Assembly: GCF_006351005.1 (NCBI RefSeq)
Contig: NZ_VENP01000007.1
Location: forward strand, 1-64,000
Length of the DNA: 64,000 bases
Direction: 5' to 3'
Origin: Miniimonas arenae
GTDB lineage: Bacteria; Actinomycetota; Actinomycetes; Actinomycetales; Beutenbergiaceae
Part shown: piece after piece, positions 10,981 to 19,149 of the stretch
Position numbering within the stretch: the stretch's first letter is position 1
How the letters are laid out: each line of letters opens with the position of its first letter
Notes under the pieces: generated by a model
Database searches by the model: none
What the model was told of the DNA's origin: nothing
What the model saw: the letters and a program-made list of their open reading frames with translations, nothing else
Program-made: the position numbers and the translations under genes

Positions 10981-12143
10981 CGACGCAGGCCGGGCGTCAC
11001 CGGCCCACGGGCCTGCGGCCGGCCCTCGCCGTAGCCGTCGGTCGGGACGATGACCTCCTGCGACGCCGCGACGGGGCCCGCGGGCCCGGCGACCTCGACG
11101 TCCACGTCCGGGTCGAGCGTTCGCTTGACCACCGCGAGCGCCACGGGACCGAGGTCGTGGTGGCGTGCCACGGAGGTCACGCGACCCACGACCCGGCCGC
11201 CCCAGCCCACGTCCGCGCCGGCCTCGGGCACCAGGTGGTCGGAGCCGTCGAGGTGCAGCAGCACGAGGCGGCGCGGCGGCCGGCCGAGGTTGTACGTCCG
11301 CGCGACGCCCTCCTGCCCCTTGTAGCAGCCCTTGTCCAGGTGCACGGCGGTGCGCAGCCAGTCCAGCTCGTGCGGCAGCGCCTTGTCGTCGACGTCGCGC
11401 GCGAGCCGGGGCCGCCACGCGGCGATGCGCAGCGCCTCCCAGGCGAGCACGCCGGCGACGGCGATCCCCGCCGCGCGCAGGTGCGTCACCACCGCGTCGA
11501 CCGCGTCCGCGGCCAGCAGCACGAGGACGAACGTCGTCGCCTCACCGGGGTGCGGCTGAGCGAGGGCGTAGCGCGTGCCGCCCGGGACGACGCCGGGCCA
11601 CGGGTCGACCCACACGGCGCGCAGGGCGTCGGGGCCGAAGGCGTGGCTCGCCGTCGCGGCGTCGGACGTGTCCGATCCTGCGAGGGCAGCGCGCGTCTCG
11701 GCCACCACGCGGGAGGCGCCCCCGCGCCCGGGCACGACCGTGCCGAGCACGGCGACGTCCTCCTCGCGGGCGACCGCGACGTCGAGCATGAACCGCATCG
11801 AGTCGAGGAAGGCGGCCAGCGCGTCGGCGCGGCCGGCCTCGGTGGTGAGCCACGCCGTCGTGCCGTCGTCCACGAGCGCCGCGGCGTGCTCGACGCGGCC
11901 GTGCACGTCCAGGAGCAGGAGCTCGGCGCTCTCGCCGGGCGCGAGGCCGCGCACGCGCTGGCTGGAGAGGGTGTCGAGCCAGCCGAGGCGGTCGCGGCCG
12001 CGCACGCTCACGACGGCGAGCGGCAGCTCCACGACCCCGCGGCCTGCCTCGAGCAGGCGCTGCTCACGCATCGGGTCGCCGTAGTGCGCGGCGACCCCGG
12101 CGTCGGGGCCGGCCGCCGCGACGGCGCCGTGGATCGGGAGCAC
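10977..12143 (-). CDS. ygfZ: YgfZ-type folate-binding protein (GcvT-like)
   Basis: A 388-residue GcvT-fold protein carrying the YgfZ signature KGCYKGQE (residues ~271-278). YgfZ proteins bind tetrahydrofolate and help maintain Fe-S enzymes. The C-terminal half has the expected barrel segment. Start is GTG (VLPIHGAVAAAG) one base after the end of the nitrobindin-like gene; a longer upstream frame would overlap that gene completely and is rejected. It is coupled to the downstream exporter gene by a 4-bp overlap. Confidence 0.92.
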   Translation of the reverse strand: MLPIHGAVAAAGPDAGVAAHYGDPMREQRLLEAGRGVVELPLAVVSVRGRDRLGWLDTLSSQRVRGLAPGESAELLLLDVHGRVEHAAALVDDGTTAWLTTEAGRADALAAFLDSMRFMLDVAVAREEDVAVLGTVVPGRGGASRVVAETRAALAGSDTSDAATASHAFGPDALRAVWVDPWPGVVPGGTRYALAQPHPGEATTFVLVLLAADAVDAVVTHLRAAGIAVAGVLAWEALRIAAWRPRLARDVDDKALPHELDWLRTAVHLDKGCYKGQEGVARTYNLGRPPRRLVLLHLDGSDHLVPEAGADVGWGGRVVGRVTSVARHHDLGPVALAVVKRTLDPDVDVEVAGPAGPVAASQEVIVPTDGYGEGRPQARGPVTPGLRR

Positions 12144-12144
12144 G

Positions 12145-12726
12145 TCAGTCCGCCACGCGGGCCAGCCGCCCGGACGCGTAGTTGGCGAGCTCGTGGCCGA
12201 ACGCCGCGAGCTCGTGGGCCCAGAAGATCTCCCCGCGCACCCAGCCGTACATCCGGCGGATGGCGGTGACGCGGCCGGGGCTCGTGGCGGTGCTCGCGAC
12301 CCAGTCGCTCGCGACGTCGATCCGCGGGCCCTGCGCGCTGCCGTCCAGCACGGCCGCGAAGCCGCTGGGGTCGGTGGCGAGCACCTCGATCGCGGTGGGG
12401 GCTGGTCCGTCGGCGGGGGCGCCCTGGACCGGGCGGGCCTCGGACCCGGTGGCAGGGCGCCAGAACCCGCTCTCGCGCGACCAGATCTCACCCGCGACGA
12501 GGGCCTCGGGGTCGAAAGGCGCCTCGTGGTCGACCCGCTCGCCGAGGCGAAGGGTGGTGGTGTACGCGAGGTAGGGCCCGCCGTCGTGCGTGACGACCAT
12601 GTCGGCGACGATGCCGCGCTCGGGGATGCCGGGGTAGGCGAGGACGCCGGGTCCGCGCCAGGAGCCGAGGAGCCACGCGAGCGGGTAGAGCTCGGGCGCG
12701 ACGTCGTCGGCGATGGTGAACGTCAT
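12145..12726 (-). CDS. Nitrobindin-like / FABP family heme-binding protein
   Basis: A 193-residue beta-barrel protein of the DUF1794/nitrobindin family (M. tuberculosis Rv2717c type). The N-terminal motif LAWLLGSWRGPGVLAYPG is diagnostic. Family members bind heme in a lipocalin-like barrel and are linked to nitric oxide or peroxynitrite chemistry. Candidate C-terminal His ligands lie in FWAHELAAFGHELANY. The start (MTFTIADDV) overlaps the stop of the upstream 34-codon gene by one base (TGATG); a start 16 codons further upstream would run into that gene. Pairing with ygfZ suggests a redox or Fe-S/heme maintenance operon (inference). Confidence 0.88.
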   Translation of the reverse strand: MTFTIADDVAPELYPLAWLLGSWRGPGVLAYPGIPERGIVADMVVTHDGGPYLAYTTTLRLGERVDHEAPFDPEALVAGEIWSRESGFWRPATGSEARPVQGAPADGPAPTAIEVLATDPSGFAAVLDGSAQGPRIDVASDWVASTATSPGRVTAIRRMYGWVRGEIFWAHELAAFGHELANYASGRLARVAD

Positions 12727-12830
12727 CAGCGCGACTGCTTGTACAGCCGGTAGACGACGTAGGCCGCGAACCATCCGACGGCGACGACCACGACGCCGAT
12801 GAGTGCGGTGAAGATCAGGTGGATCGACAT
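12726..12830 (-). CDS. 34-residue single-pass membrane microprotein
   Basis: An ATG-started frame of 34 codons encodes a basic-ended peptide with one long hydrophobic helix (residues 3-27, LIFTALIGVVVVAVGWFAAY) and the tail YRLYKQSR. The stop overlaps the next start as TGATG, the tight coupling expected of a real gene. Spacing and strand match the operon below it. I do not recognise a named family; the peptide may be an operon-specific membrane adaptor. It is too short for most gene callers. Confidence 0.65.
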   Translation of the reverse strand: MSIHLIFTALIGVVVVAVGWFAAYVVYRLYKQSR

Positions 12831-12924
12831 GGGCCGATGCTACCTACTGCCTCGCGCGCGGTCCGGGGTCGGTCCGGGCGGGCTCGCCTGCTGCGCGGGC
12901 CGACGCGGCTCCCGCGGACGCGAT

Positions 12925-13066
12925 GCCGGCGATACGTGCCGCTGCTCAACACGGAGCCAGCGATCCGTGCCGCTCACACTCGCGAAGCCAGCGATCTGTG
13001 CCAGTTCCGAGCCCCGACCCGCGACAGATCGCTGGGTCAGCCTCCCGACAAGGCACAGATCGCTGG
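12925..13066. repeat. Intergenic repeat element B (31-bp period, then inverted copies)
   Basis: The core GCCAGCGATCTGTGCC or a variant starts at 12925, 12956 and 12987, exactly 31 bp apart. The same core then appears inverted (GACAGATCGCTGG and GGCACAGATCGCTGG) at 13021 and 13052, again 31 bp apart. The first copy is the most degenerate. Arms can fold into a long imperfect hairpin. The spacer sequences are dissimilar. Confidence 0.85.
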
Positions 13067-13160
13067 ATCCGCGCCGCCGGGAAGGCCGCCCGTGAACCGG
13101 CTGTGCGGTAGGGTGACGCCATCCCACCCGACTTCGGTCGGTGGCAACGCAGCCGGGGAT

Positions 13161-13170
13161 TGAATCGATT
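13161..13170. promoter_or_regulatory. LacI-family operator before the GH105 cluster
   Basis: The sequence TTGAATCGATTTT contains the perfect palindrome AATCGATT centred on CG, the hallmark of LacI-family operators. It sits directly upstream of the ribosome site of the LacI gene, so autoregulation is likely. Confidence 0.55.
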
Positions 13171-13184
13171 TTGCAGGAGTGGCC

Positions 13185-14231
13185 GTGAGCACCGCCCCGT
13201 CACCCGCGACGATCCGGGACGTCGCGCGCCTCGCGGGCGTGTCCCCCGCCACCGTCTCCAACGTGCTGCGCGACCACCCTCGGGTCTCCGACGCCACCCG
13301 CGCCAGGGTGCGGGCCGCCGCCGACGAGCTGGGCTACGAGCCGAACGCGCTGGCGCGGTCGCTGCGCTCGGGCCGCTCGGGCACCATCGCGCTCGTCGTG
13401 CCGGACCTGCGCAACGCCTACTTCGCCGAGCTCGCCAGCGAGGTCATCGGGGCGGCATCGCGGTACGGGCTGCGCGTCGCGGTGGAGGTGCTCGCCGGCG
13501 ACCGCGCGCACGAGGTCTCGGTCCTGACCGGCAGCATGACGGCGTTCGTGGACGGCCTCGTCTACGTGCCGCAGAAGCTGCTCGGCACGGAGATCGACGA
13601 CGTGCTCGAGACCCGCCGCGCCCATCGCGTCCCCGTGGTCCTGCTCGGGGAGCGCGGGGCGGACTCGCACTGCCCGCAGGTCGGCTACCGGAACGTCGAG
13701 GCGAGCCGCGCCGTCACCGAGCTGCTCCTCGCGGGCGGAGCGCGGCGGATCGCGGCGATCGGGCCGCACGAGCGCGCGGGGTCGGCCACGCCGCGCCTCG
13801 AGGGCTACCTCGCCGCGCTCGACGCCGCCGGCATCCCCCGCGACGACGCCCTCATCCGGCCGACGACGGCGTGGCACCGCACCTCCGGGGCGCAGGCCGT
13901 CGCCGAGCTGCTCGCCGACGGGGTCGAGGTCGACGCTGTGTTCGGCTTCAACGACATGCTCGCGCTCGGCGCGCTCAGCACGCTGGTGCGCGCCGGTCTC
14001 GACGTGCCCGGCCAGGTGCAGGTGGCCGGGTTCGACGACCTGGAGGAGTCCGCCTTCGCCCTGCCCGCCCTGTCCACGGTCGAGCCGGGCAAGCGGCACG
14101 CCGCCGGCCTCGCTCTGGAGGTCCTCGCGCACCTGCTCGAGCACGACGACGAGGACGACCCCGGTGCGGTCGACTCACGCCTGGCCGACTTCACCGTGAT
14201 CCCGCGTGGCACGACCCGCAGCGCGCGTTAG
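13185..14231 (+). CDS. LacI-family transcriptional regulator
   Basis: A 348-residue sugar-responsive repressor. It has an N-terminal helix-turn-helix and hinge (TIRDVARLAGVSPATVSNVL, then ELGYEPNALARSLRSGRSGTIALVVPDL) and a periplasmic-binding-protein-like ligand domain. A GTG at 13179 is overlapped by the AGGAG ribosome site itself, so the GTG at 13185 with 5-base spacing is chosen. It precedes GH105 and esterase genes on the same strand and probably controls them together with its own gene. The ligand is likely an unsaturated galacturonyl-rhamnose or related pectic sugar (inference). Confidence 0.93.
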   Translation: MSTAPSPATIRDVARLAGVSPATVSNVLRDHPRVSDATRARVRAAADELGYEPNALARSLRSGRSGTIALVVPDLRNAYFAELASEVIGAASRYGLRVAVEVLAGDRAHEVSVLTGSMTAFVDGLVYVPQKLLGTEIDDVLETRRAHRVPVVLLGERGADSHCPQVGYRNVEASRAVTELLLAGGARRIAAIGPHERAGSATPRLEGYLAALDAAGIPRDDALIRPTTAWHRTSGAQAVAELLADGVEVDAVFGFNDMLALGALSTLVRAGLDVPGQVQVAGFDDLEESAFALPALSTVEPGKRHAAGLALEVLAHLLEHDDEDDPGAVDSRLADFTVIPRGTTRSAR

Positions 14232-14325
14232 CTCCGACCACCGACAGCACCACGCCCCGGCACCACAGCAGCAACACGACACCGACAGCACCGCCCCCCA
14301 GCTCCCACCGAGAGGACACCCCGAG
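14232..14325 (+). other. C/A-rich, G-poor leader of the GH105 gene
   Basis: The 94-base gap is dominated by ACC, CAC and ACA triplets in the sense strand and ends with an AGAGGA ribosome site. It is markedly poorer in G than the flanking genes. Similar leaders precede several other glycan genes in this window. Confidence 0.5.
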
Positions 14326-15474
14326 ATGATCCGCGTCAGCACGGACGACGCACGCCTGCGCACCGCCCTGGACGCCATGGTCCGCCGCACGATGGCGATG
14401 GACCTCACGTGGGACTGGCCGTGCGGCGTCGCGTACTACGGCGTCGCGCAGGCGTACGAGGCGACGGGCGAGGACGCCTACCTCGAGCTGCTGCAGGCGC
14501 GGGTGGACGAGCTCATCGACGTCGGCCTGCCGGGCTGGACGGTCAACACGTGCGCGATGGGCCACAGCCTGCTCACGCTCCAGAAGGTCACCGGCGAGCA
14601 GCGCTACGGCGACATCCTCGAGCAGAAGATGGACTACCTGCGCCACCGCGCGCTGCGCTTCGGCGACGGCGTGCTCCAGCACACCGTGTCCGCCAACAAC
14701 GACTTCCCCGAGCAGGCGTGGGCCGACACCCTGTTCATGGCGGCGTTCCTCATGCTGCGGGTCGGCGCACGCGACGAGGACCGCGCGCTCGTCGACGACG
14801 CGCTCAACCAGTACTTCTGGCACATCGAGTACCTGCAGGACCCCGCGACCGGCCTCTTCTACCACGGCTACGACAACGTCCGCGGCGACCACATGTCGGG
14901 CTTCTTCTGGGCCCGCGCCAACGCCTGGGCCGCCTACACGATGAGCCAGGTCGGCCGCACGATCCCGCAGCCCTACCTCTACCCGCAGTTCATGGACGTC
15001 GACAGCTCGCTGCGCGACCAGCTCGCAGGCGTGCGGGCGCTGCAGACCCCCGACGGCCTGTGGCGCACCGTGCTCGACGACGAGGAGAGCTACGAGGAGC
15101 TCTCGGCCTCGGCCGGGATCGCCGCGGCGATGCTCGCGGGCGGCAACCCGCTGCACACCCGCGCCGTGGCCGCCGCGCAGGAGGGCGTCCTCGCCAACGT
15201 CTCCCCCGACGGCCGGCTCCTCAACACCTCGGCCGGCACCGCCGTCATGCGCGACCGCGAGGGCTACCGCTCGATCTCCCGCAAGTGGACGCAGGGCTGG
15301 GGCCAGGGCCTCGGGCTCACGTTCCTCGCCGGGCTCCTCACGGCGGGCGAGGCGACCCGCGCCGCCGAGGCGGAGACCGCCCGGACCGCCGAGACCGTCT
15401 CCGAGAGCGACGCGAGCACGACGGCGAGCACGGGCGCGTCGGGCGCCGGCGGCTCCGCCGACACCGCCGAGTAG
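14326..15474 (+). CDS. GH105 unsaturated rhamnogalacturonyl hydrolase
   Basis: A 382-residue (alpha/alpha)6-barrel enzyme of the YteR/YesR type. It removes the delta-4,5-unsaturated galacturonic acid left at the non-reducing end of rhamnogalacturonan-I oligosaccharides by lyases. Supporting segments are the substrate-facing DWPCGVAYYGVAQAY, AWADTLFMAAFLM with the likely catalytic D134, HGYDN, and GFFWARANAWAAY, a variant of the common WARGNGW. There is no signal peptide, so it acts inside the cell. The last ~35 residues are an Ala/Thr/Ser-rich low-complexity tail not typical of the family. ATG start with AGAGGA nine bases upstream. Confidence 0.9.
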   Translation: MIRVSTDDARLRTALDAMVRRTMAMDLTWDWPCGVAYYGVAQAYEATGEDAYLELLQARVDELIDVGLPGWTVNTCAMGHSLLTLQKVTGEQRYGDILEQKMDYLRHRALRFGDGVLQHTVSANNDFPEQAWADTLFMAAFLMLRVGARDEDRALVDDALNQYFWHIEYLQDPATGLFYHGYDNVRGDHMSGFFWARANAWAAYTMSQVGRTIPQPYLYPQFMDVDSSLRDQLAGVRALQTPDGLWRTVLDDEESYEELSASAGIAAAMLAGGNPLHTRAVAAAQEGVLANVSPDGRLLNTSAGTAVMRDREGYRSISRKWTQGWGQGLGLTFLAGLLTAGEATRAAEAETARTAETVSESDASTTASTGASGAGGSADTAE

Positions 15475-15479
15475 TCCCC

Positions 15480-16682
15480 GTGCGCATCCCGTTCCCCGAC
15501 GCCCGGCTCGACGTCCGCGGCGCGGCCTGGCTCGAGCCGACCGACGCCGGCCTGCTCCCGCAGCGCCTCCCGGCGTGGACCCGCGCGCAGTACCCCGACC
15601 CGCTGTACGCGGTCAACGTCGCGCACCCCTCGGGCGTCCGCGTGCGGTTCCGCACCACCTCGGACGCCTGCGTGCTGCACGCGCGCGTCAGCCGCACCCT
15701 CGTTCGCCCGGTCCCGCCCGCCGTCGAGACACCGCCGCGCCCGCCCGGCCCGATCGACGTCGTGCTCGACGGCGAGCTCCACTGCGCCATCGAGCCCATC
15801 GGCACCGGGCTCGTCACGCTCGACCTCGCAGCGATCACGCAGCACGAGGACCTCGGGGCGCCCGAGGCCCTCGCGGTGGACCTCCCGCCCGGCGACGGCC
15901 GCCCGCGCACCGTCGAGCTCTGGCTGCCCTACCGCGACCGGGTGCGGCTGGTCGCGCTCGAGGCCGACGACGTCGCGGCCCCGCCCGCCGTCGACCAACC
16001 GCGGTGGGTGCACCACGGCTCCTCGATCAGCCACGGCGCGGAGGCGGCGTCGCCGACCGGCACGTGGCCCGCCGTCGCGGCGCGAACGGCCGGCCTGGAC
16101 CTCGTCAACCTCGGGCTGTCCGGCGCGGCGATGCTCGACCCGTTCGTGGCCCGCACGATGCGCGACGCGCCGGCGGACCTTCTCTCGCTCAAGATCGGGA
16201 TCAACGTCCTCAACGCCAACGCGTACGGCCGGCGGATGTTCGCGCCGCTGCTGCACGGGTTCCTCGACACCGTGCGCGAGGGCCACCCCGACACGCCGTT
16301 CCTCGTGATCTCCCCGCTGTTCTGCCCCATCGCGGAGGACACCCCCGGGCCGACCGTGATCGACCCGACCGTGACCGACCACGTCGAGTTCGTCTCGCTC
16401 GGCAAGCCGGAGCAGGTGGCCGAGGGCCGCCTCACGCTGCGGGACATGCGGGTACTCGTGGCCGACGTCGTGGCCGCCCGCCGCGCGGCCGGCGACACCG
16501 CGCTGCACCACCTCGACGGCCTCGCGCTGTACGGCGAGCAGGACGGCGTCGAGCTCCCGATGGCCGACCTGCTGCACCCCGACCCGCCCGCGCAGCGGCG
16601 CATCGGGGAGCGCGCCGCCGAGCACCTCTCGCGGCTGGCTCAGCCGCCGGCCCAGCCGGCCCAGACGACTCAGACGAGGTAG
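15480..16682 (+). CDS. SGNH-hydrolase family carbohydrate esterase
   Basis: A 400-residue two-domain protein with an N-terminal beta-sandwich (about 1-165) and a C-terminal SGNH hydrolase. Block I is HHGSSISHG with the nucleophilic Ser, block II the Gly of NLGLSGAA, block III the Asn of IGINVLN, and block V is ADLLHPD with the Asp-His pair. This layout is known from polysaccharide acetyl-esterases, so it probably deacetylates pectic oligosaccharides delivered with the GH105 substrate (inference). GTG start 5 bp after the GH105 stop. The 3' end overlaps the convergent membrane-protein gene by 13 bp. Confidence 0.82.
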   Translation: MRIPFPDARLDVRGAAWLEPTDAGLLPQRLPAWTRAQYPDPLYAVNVAHPSGVRVRFRTTSDACVLHARVSRTLVRPVPPAVETPPRPPGPIDVVLDGELHCAIEPIGTGLVTLDLAAITQHEDLGAPEALAVDLPPGDGRPRTVELWLPYRDRVRLVALEADDVAAPPAVDQPRWVHHGSSISHGAEAASPTGTWPAVAARTAGLDLVNLGLSGAAMLDPFVARTMRDAPADLLSLKIGINVLNANAYGRRMFAPLLHGFLDTVREGHPDTPFLVISPLFCPIAEDTPGPTVIDPTVTDHVEFVSLGKPEQVAEGRLTLRDMRVLVADVVAARRAAGDTALHHLDGLALYGEQDGVELPMADLLHPDPPAQRRIGERAAEHLSRLAQPPAQPAQTTQTR

Positions 16683-17410
16683 AACCGCGCGATCACGTAG
16701 ACCGGCACGCCCACCACGACCACCGGCAGCACCGCGGCCGCGAGCGCCGGCACGAGCCGGTTCGCCGCGGGGTAGCGCCCGAGCAGCTGGTGCAGCGCGG
16801 CGCTGAGCAGGCCGGACGCGAAGCCGATGATGGCGCCGACGTAGCCGAGCTCGGGCAGCACGAGCCCGGCGACGGCGCCGACCACGGTCGCCCCGACGAT
16901 CGTGACCCCGGCGTGCACCCACGGCGGCAGGTGGATCGCGGCGCACGCCGCGCCGGCGGCGAGCGTGCCCGCGGCGGTGAACACGACGGCGACCTCGAGC
17001 GGCGTGCGCCCCATGCCGACCCAGCCGGCGCCGGACACCACCACCACGACCCCGGCGCACGACGCCGAGAGCGAGTCCACGAGGCGTGGTCGCCCGTCGT
17101 CGCGGGTCAGCTCGAGCACGAAGGCGCCGATCACGCCGGCGGCGGCGACCACCGCGAGGTACTCCAGATCGCCCGTCAGCAGCACCGCGGAGAGCGAGAG
17201 GACGGCGACGACGGCGAGCAGCACGGCGCGTCGACCGGCGACGGGGAGGCCGACCAGCCGCGGCCATCCCCAGGCGAACGCGAGGAGGAGGACGGCGACC
17301 ACGGCGAGCACCGCCGTCGTGCCCGCGTAGGAGGCGATCGCCACGAGGGCCGCCGCGGCGGCGCTCACGACGGCGCGCGTCGAGGCGCCGAGCGTGCGCA
17401 CCTCTGCCAT
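16670..17410 (-). CDS. Polytopic membrane protein of unknown function
   Basis: A 246-residue, very hydrophobic protein with about eight membrane helices and few charged loops (e.g. RDDGRPRLVD). No catalytic motif is seen and I do not recognise the family beyond permease-like. ATG start (MAEVRTLGAS) with a GGGGGAGAG ribosome site. Divergent from glnR with 131 bp between starts. It could be a small transporter or an envelope protein. Confidence 0.7.
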   Translation of the reverse strand: MAEVRTLGASTRAVVSAAAAALVAIASYAGTTAVLAVVAVLLLAFAWGWPRLVGLPVAGRRAVLLAVVAVLSLSAVLLTGDLEYLAVVAAAGVIGAFVLELTRDDGRPRLVDSLSASCAGVVVVVSGAGWVGMGRTPLEVAVVFTAAGTLAAGAACAAIHLPPWVHAGVTIVGATVVGAVAGLVLPELGYVGAIIGFASGLLSAALHQLLGRYPAANRLVPALAAAVLPVVVVGVPVYVIARFYLV

Positions 17411-17541
17411 GACTCTCCCCCGGCGCGAACGCGCTCTGGCCGACGACTCTCCCGGCAGCTCCGGGCGCCCCGACGGGGCCCGTCCACGGTACTGCAATAC
17501 ACTCCAACCACTCCCCCTGTCCGACCCGAGGAAGGAACGGC

Positions 17542-18351
17542 GTGGCCGATCTGCTCCTGCTGACGTCGGAACCCGGTGGCTCGTCCCAGGTGCTGCCCGC
17601 TCTCGGCCTCCTCAGTCATCGCGTGCGCGTGCTGCCCGTGGAGCCGTCGGCCCTGCTGGAGGCACCCGACGCGGACGTCGTCATCCTGGACGGTCGGCGC
17701 GACCTTGCGACCGCGCGCACCACCTGCCGCCTCATCCGTTCCACGGGCCTGACCGTGCCGCTGCTCCTCGTGCTCACCGAGGGCGGGCTGACGGTCGTGA
17801 ACGCCGACTGGGGCACCGACGACATCGTCCTGGACACCGCAGGACCGGCCGAGCTGTCCACCCGCCTTCGCCTGCTCGGGGAGTCCGACCGCTCGCAGCG
17901 CCTCGCCGACGAGGACGCCGAGATCGAGGCCGGCGACCTCGCGATCGACCCGAGCGGCTACACCGTGCGGCTGCGCGGTCGGGCGCTCGACCTCACGTAC
18001 AAGGAGTTCGAGCTCCTCAAGTACCTCGTCCAGCACCCCGGCCGCGTCTTCACGCGTGCCCAGCTGCTGCAGGAGGTCTGGGGGTACGACTACTACGGGG
18101 GCACGCGCACCGTGGACGTGCACGTCCGCCGGCTGCGCGCGAAGCTCGGGATCGAGCACGAGTCGCTCATCGGCACGGTGCGCAACGTCGGCTACCGGTT
18201 CGAGCCGCCGCGGCCCGATCTCGCGCAGGCCCCGATCGTCGCGCCCGTCGTCGCGCCCACCGGCACGAACGCCCCCGACGGCGCGGCGTCGCCCGTCCCC
18301 GGGCGCGTCGCCCCCGCGCGTCCCAGCACCCGGGCGGGCGCCCGCTCCTGA
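17542..18351 (+). CDS. glnR: GlnR, orphan OmpR-family global nitrogen regulator
   Basis: A 269-residue regulator with an atypical receiver domain ([25 protein letters not shown] by segments; conserved LDGRRDL and [13 protein letters not shown]) and a C-terminal winged helix ([35 protein letters not shown]). These receiver features are characteristic of GlnR, which controls ammonium assimilation and nitrogen scavenging without a partner kinase. A Pro/Ala-rich extension of about 40 residues follows the DNA-binding domain. GTG start with AAGGA seven bases upstream; a TACACT -10-like box lies at 17498-17503. Its neighbourhood with phosphate genes and mshD resembles the glnR-mshD-phoT order of M. 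tuberculosis. Confidence 0.93.
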   Translation: MADLLLLTSEPGGSSQVLPALGLLSHRVRVLPVEPSALLEAPDADVVILDGRRDLATARTTCRLIRSTGLTVPLLLVLTEGGLTVVNADWGTDDIVLDTAGPAELSTRLRLLGESDRSQRLADEDAEIEAGDLAIDPSGYTVRLRGRALDLTYKEFELLKYLVQHPGRVFTRAQLLQEVWGYDYYGGTRTVDVHVRRLRAKLGIEHESLIGTVRNVGYRFEPPRPDLAQAPIVAPVVAPTGTNAPDGAASPVPGRVAPARPSTRAGARS

Positions 18352-18352
18352 C

Positions 18353-18393
18353 GTTCACCCGCCGGACACCCCGTCACCTTCGGCAGGTAGAGT
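18353..18393 (+). promoter_or_regulatory. PHO box and -10 element before the DUF47-pit operon
   Basis: Direct repeats GTTCACCC (18353), GGACACCC (18364) and GTCACCTT (18373) resemble the actinobacterial PhoP box GTTCACC, with 11- and 9-bp spacing. A -10 hexamer TAGAGT follows at 18388-18393. The 120-base leader downstream contains two small hairpins (18438-18450 and 18455-18468). The layout parallels the pstS promoter. Confidence 0.55.
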
Positions 18394-18513
18394 GTCCGCG
18401 GACGCCGGGCCGGGCAAGCCCCGGGCTCCAATCACAGCCGCTTCGAGCGGCCACGCGCCGAGAGGCGCTTCCCGGTCCGGTGTCCACTACCCCCTTCGAC
18501 TTCGGGAGAGCTC

Positions 18514-19146
18514 GTGCGCCTGCGCCTCAAGCCCCGCGACTCCTCGATCCTCCACCTCCTGACCGCCCTCGCCCAGCACCTCCCGTCGACCGCGGACCTG
18601 CTCGCCCAGCTGGTGGCCGCCCCGACTGCCGCGCGCGCCGAGCTCGCCGCCCGACTCGGCGCCGCGGAGCAGGCTGCCGACGAGAGCGCGCACGCGGTGC
18701 TCCACCGCCTGGCCGAGACGTTCGTGACGCCGCTGGACCGTGAGGACATCGCGCGGCTCACCGCGTCCCTCGACGACTGCGTCGACCTCCTCGAGGAGGT
18801 CGGCGACCGCGTCGTGTCGTTCCGGGTGGGCGAGCTGCCCGCGGGGGTGGTCGCGCAGGTCGACGCGATCCAGCGGTGCGCCGAGCTGACGTCCGACGCC
18901 GTGCCCCGGCTGCGCACCATGGCGAACCTGCGCGAGTACTGGGTCGAGCTGAACAGCATCGAGAACGCGGCGGGCATCATGCACCGCGCGGTGCTCTCGA
19001 CGATCTTCGACGGCACCTCCCCCGCCGGCCGCGACGCCGTGGAGGTGCTCAAGCTGAAGGAGATCACTGACGGCCTCGAGCGCGCCGTGAACGCCTTCGA
19101 GCGCGTCGCGGCCGTGATCGAGACCATCGCGATCAAGGAAGCCTGA
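18514..19146 (+). CDS. DUF47 (PhoU-like) phosphate transport accessory protein
   Basis: A 210-residue all-helical protein of the DUF47/PhoU-like family that accompanies Pit transporters and is thought to modulate their activity. Typical helices include HAVLHRLAETFVTPLDREDIARL and NLREYWVELNSIENAAGIMHRAVLSTIF. GTG start with a GGGAGAG site. The stop lies only 3 bp before pit. Confidence 0.93.
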   Translation: MRLRLKPRDSSILHLLTALAQHLPSTADLLAQLVAAPTAARAELAARLGAAEQAADESAHAVLHRLAETFVTPLDREDIARLTASLDDCVDLLEEVGDRVVSFRVGELPAGVVAQVDAIQRCAELTSDAVPRLRTMANLREYWVELNSIENAAGIMHRAVLSTIFDGTSPAGRDAVEVLKLKEITDGLERAVNAFERVAAVIETIAIKEA

Positions 19147-19149
19147 TCG

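Larger units (their letters stand above)
12831..13184. other. 354-bp divergent intergenic region with repeat element B
   Basis: This region lies between the microprotein gene (leftward) and the LacI gene (rightward). It holds the repeat element at 12925-13066 and the LacI-type palindrome just before the regulator gene. No further gene is supported. Confidence 0.7.

Noticed and set aside
12925-13066. CRISPR array (16-bp repeats at a 31-bp period)
   Set aside because: Repeats are too short and imperfect, copies occur in both orientations, and no cas gene is present.
18394-18513. A riboswitch in the DUF47-pit leader
   Set aside because: Two small hairpins are visible but no conserved core of a known riboswitch class.
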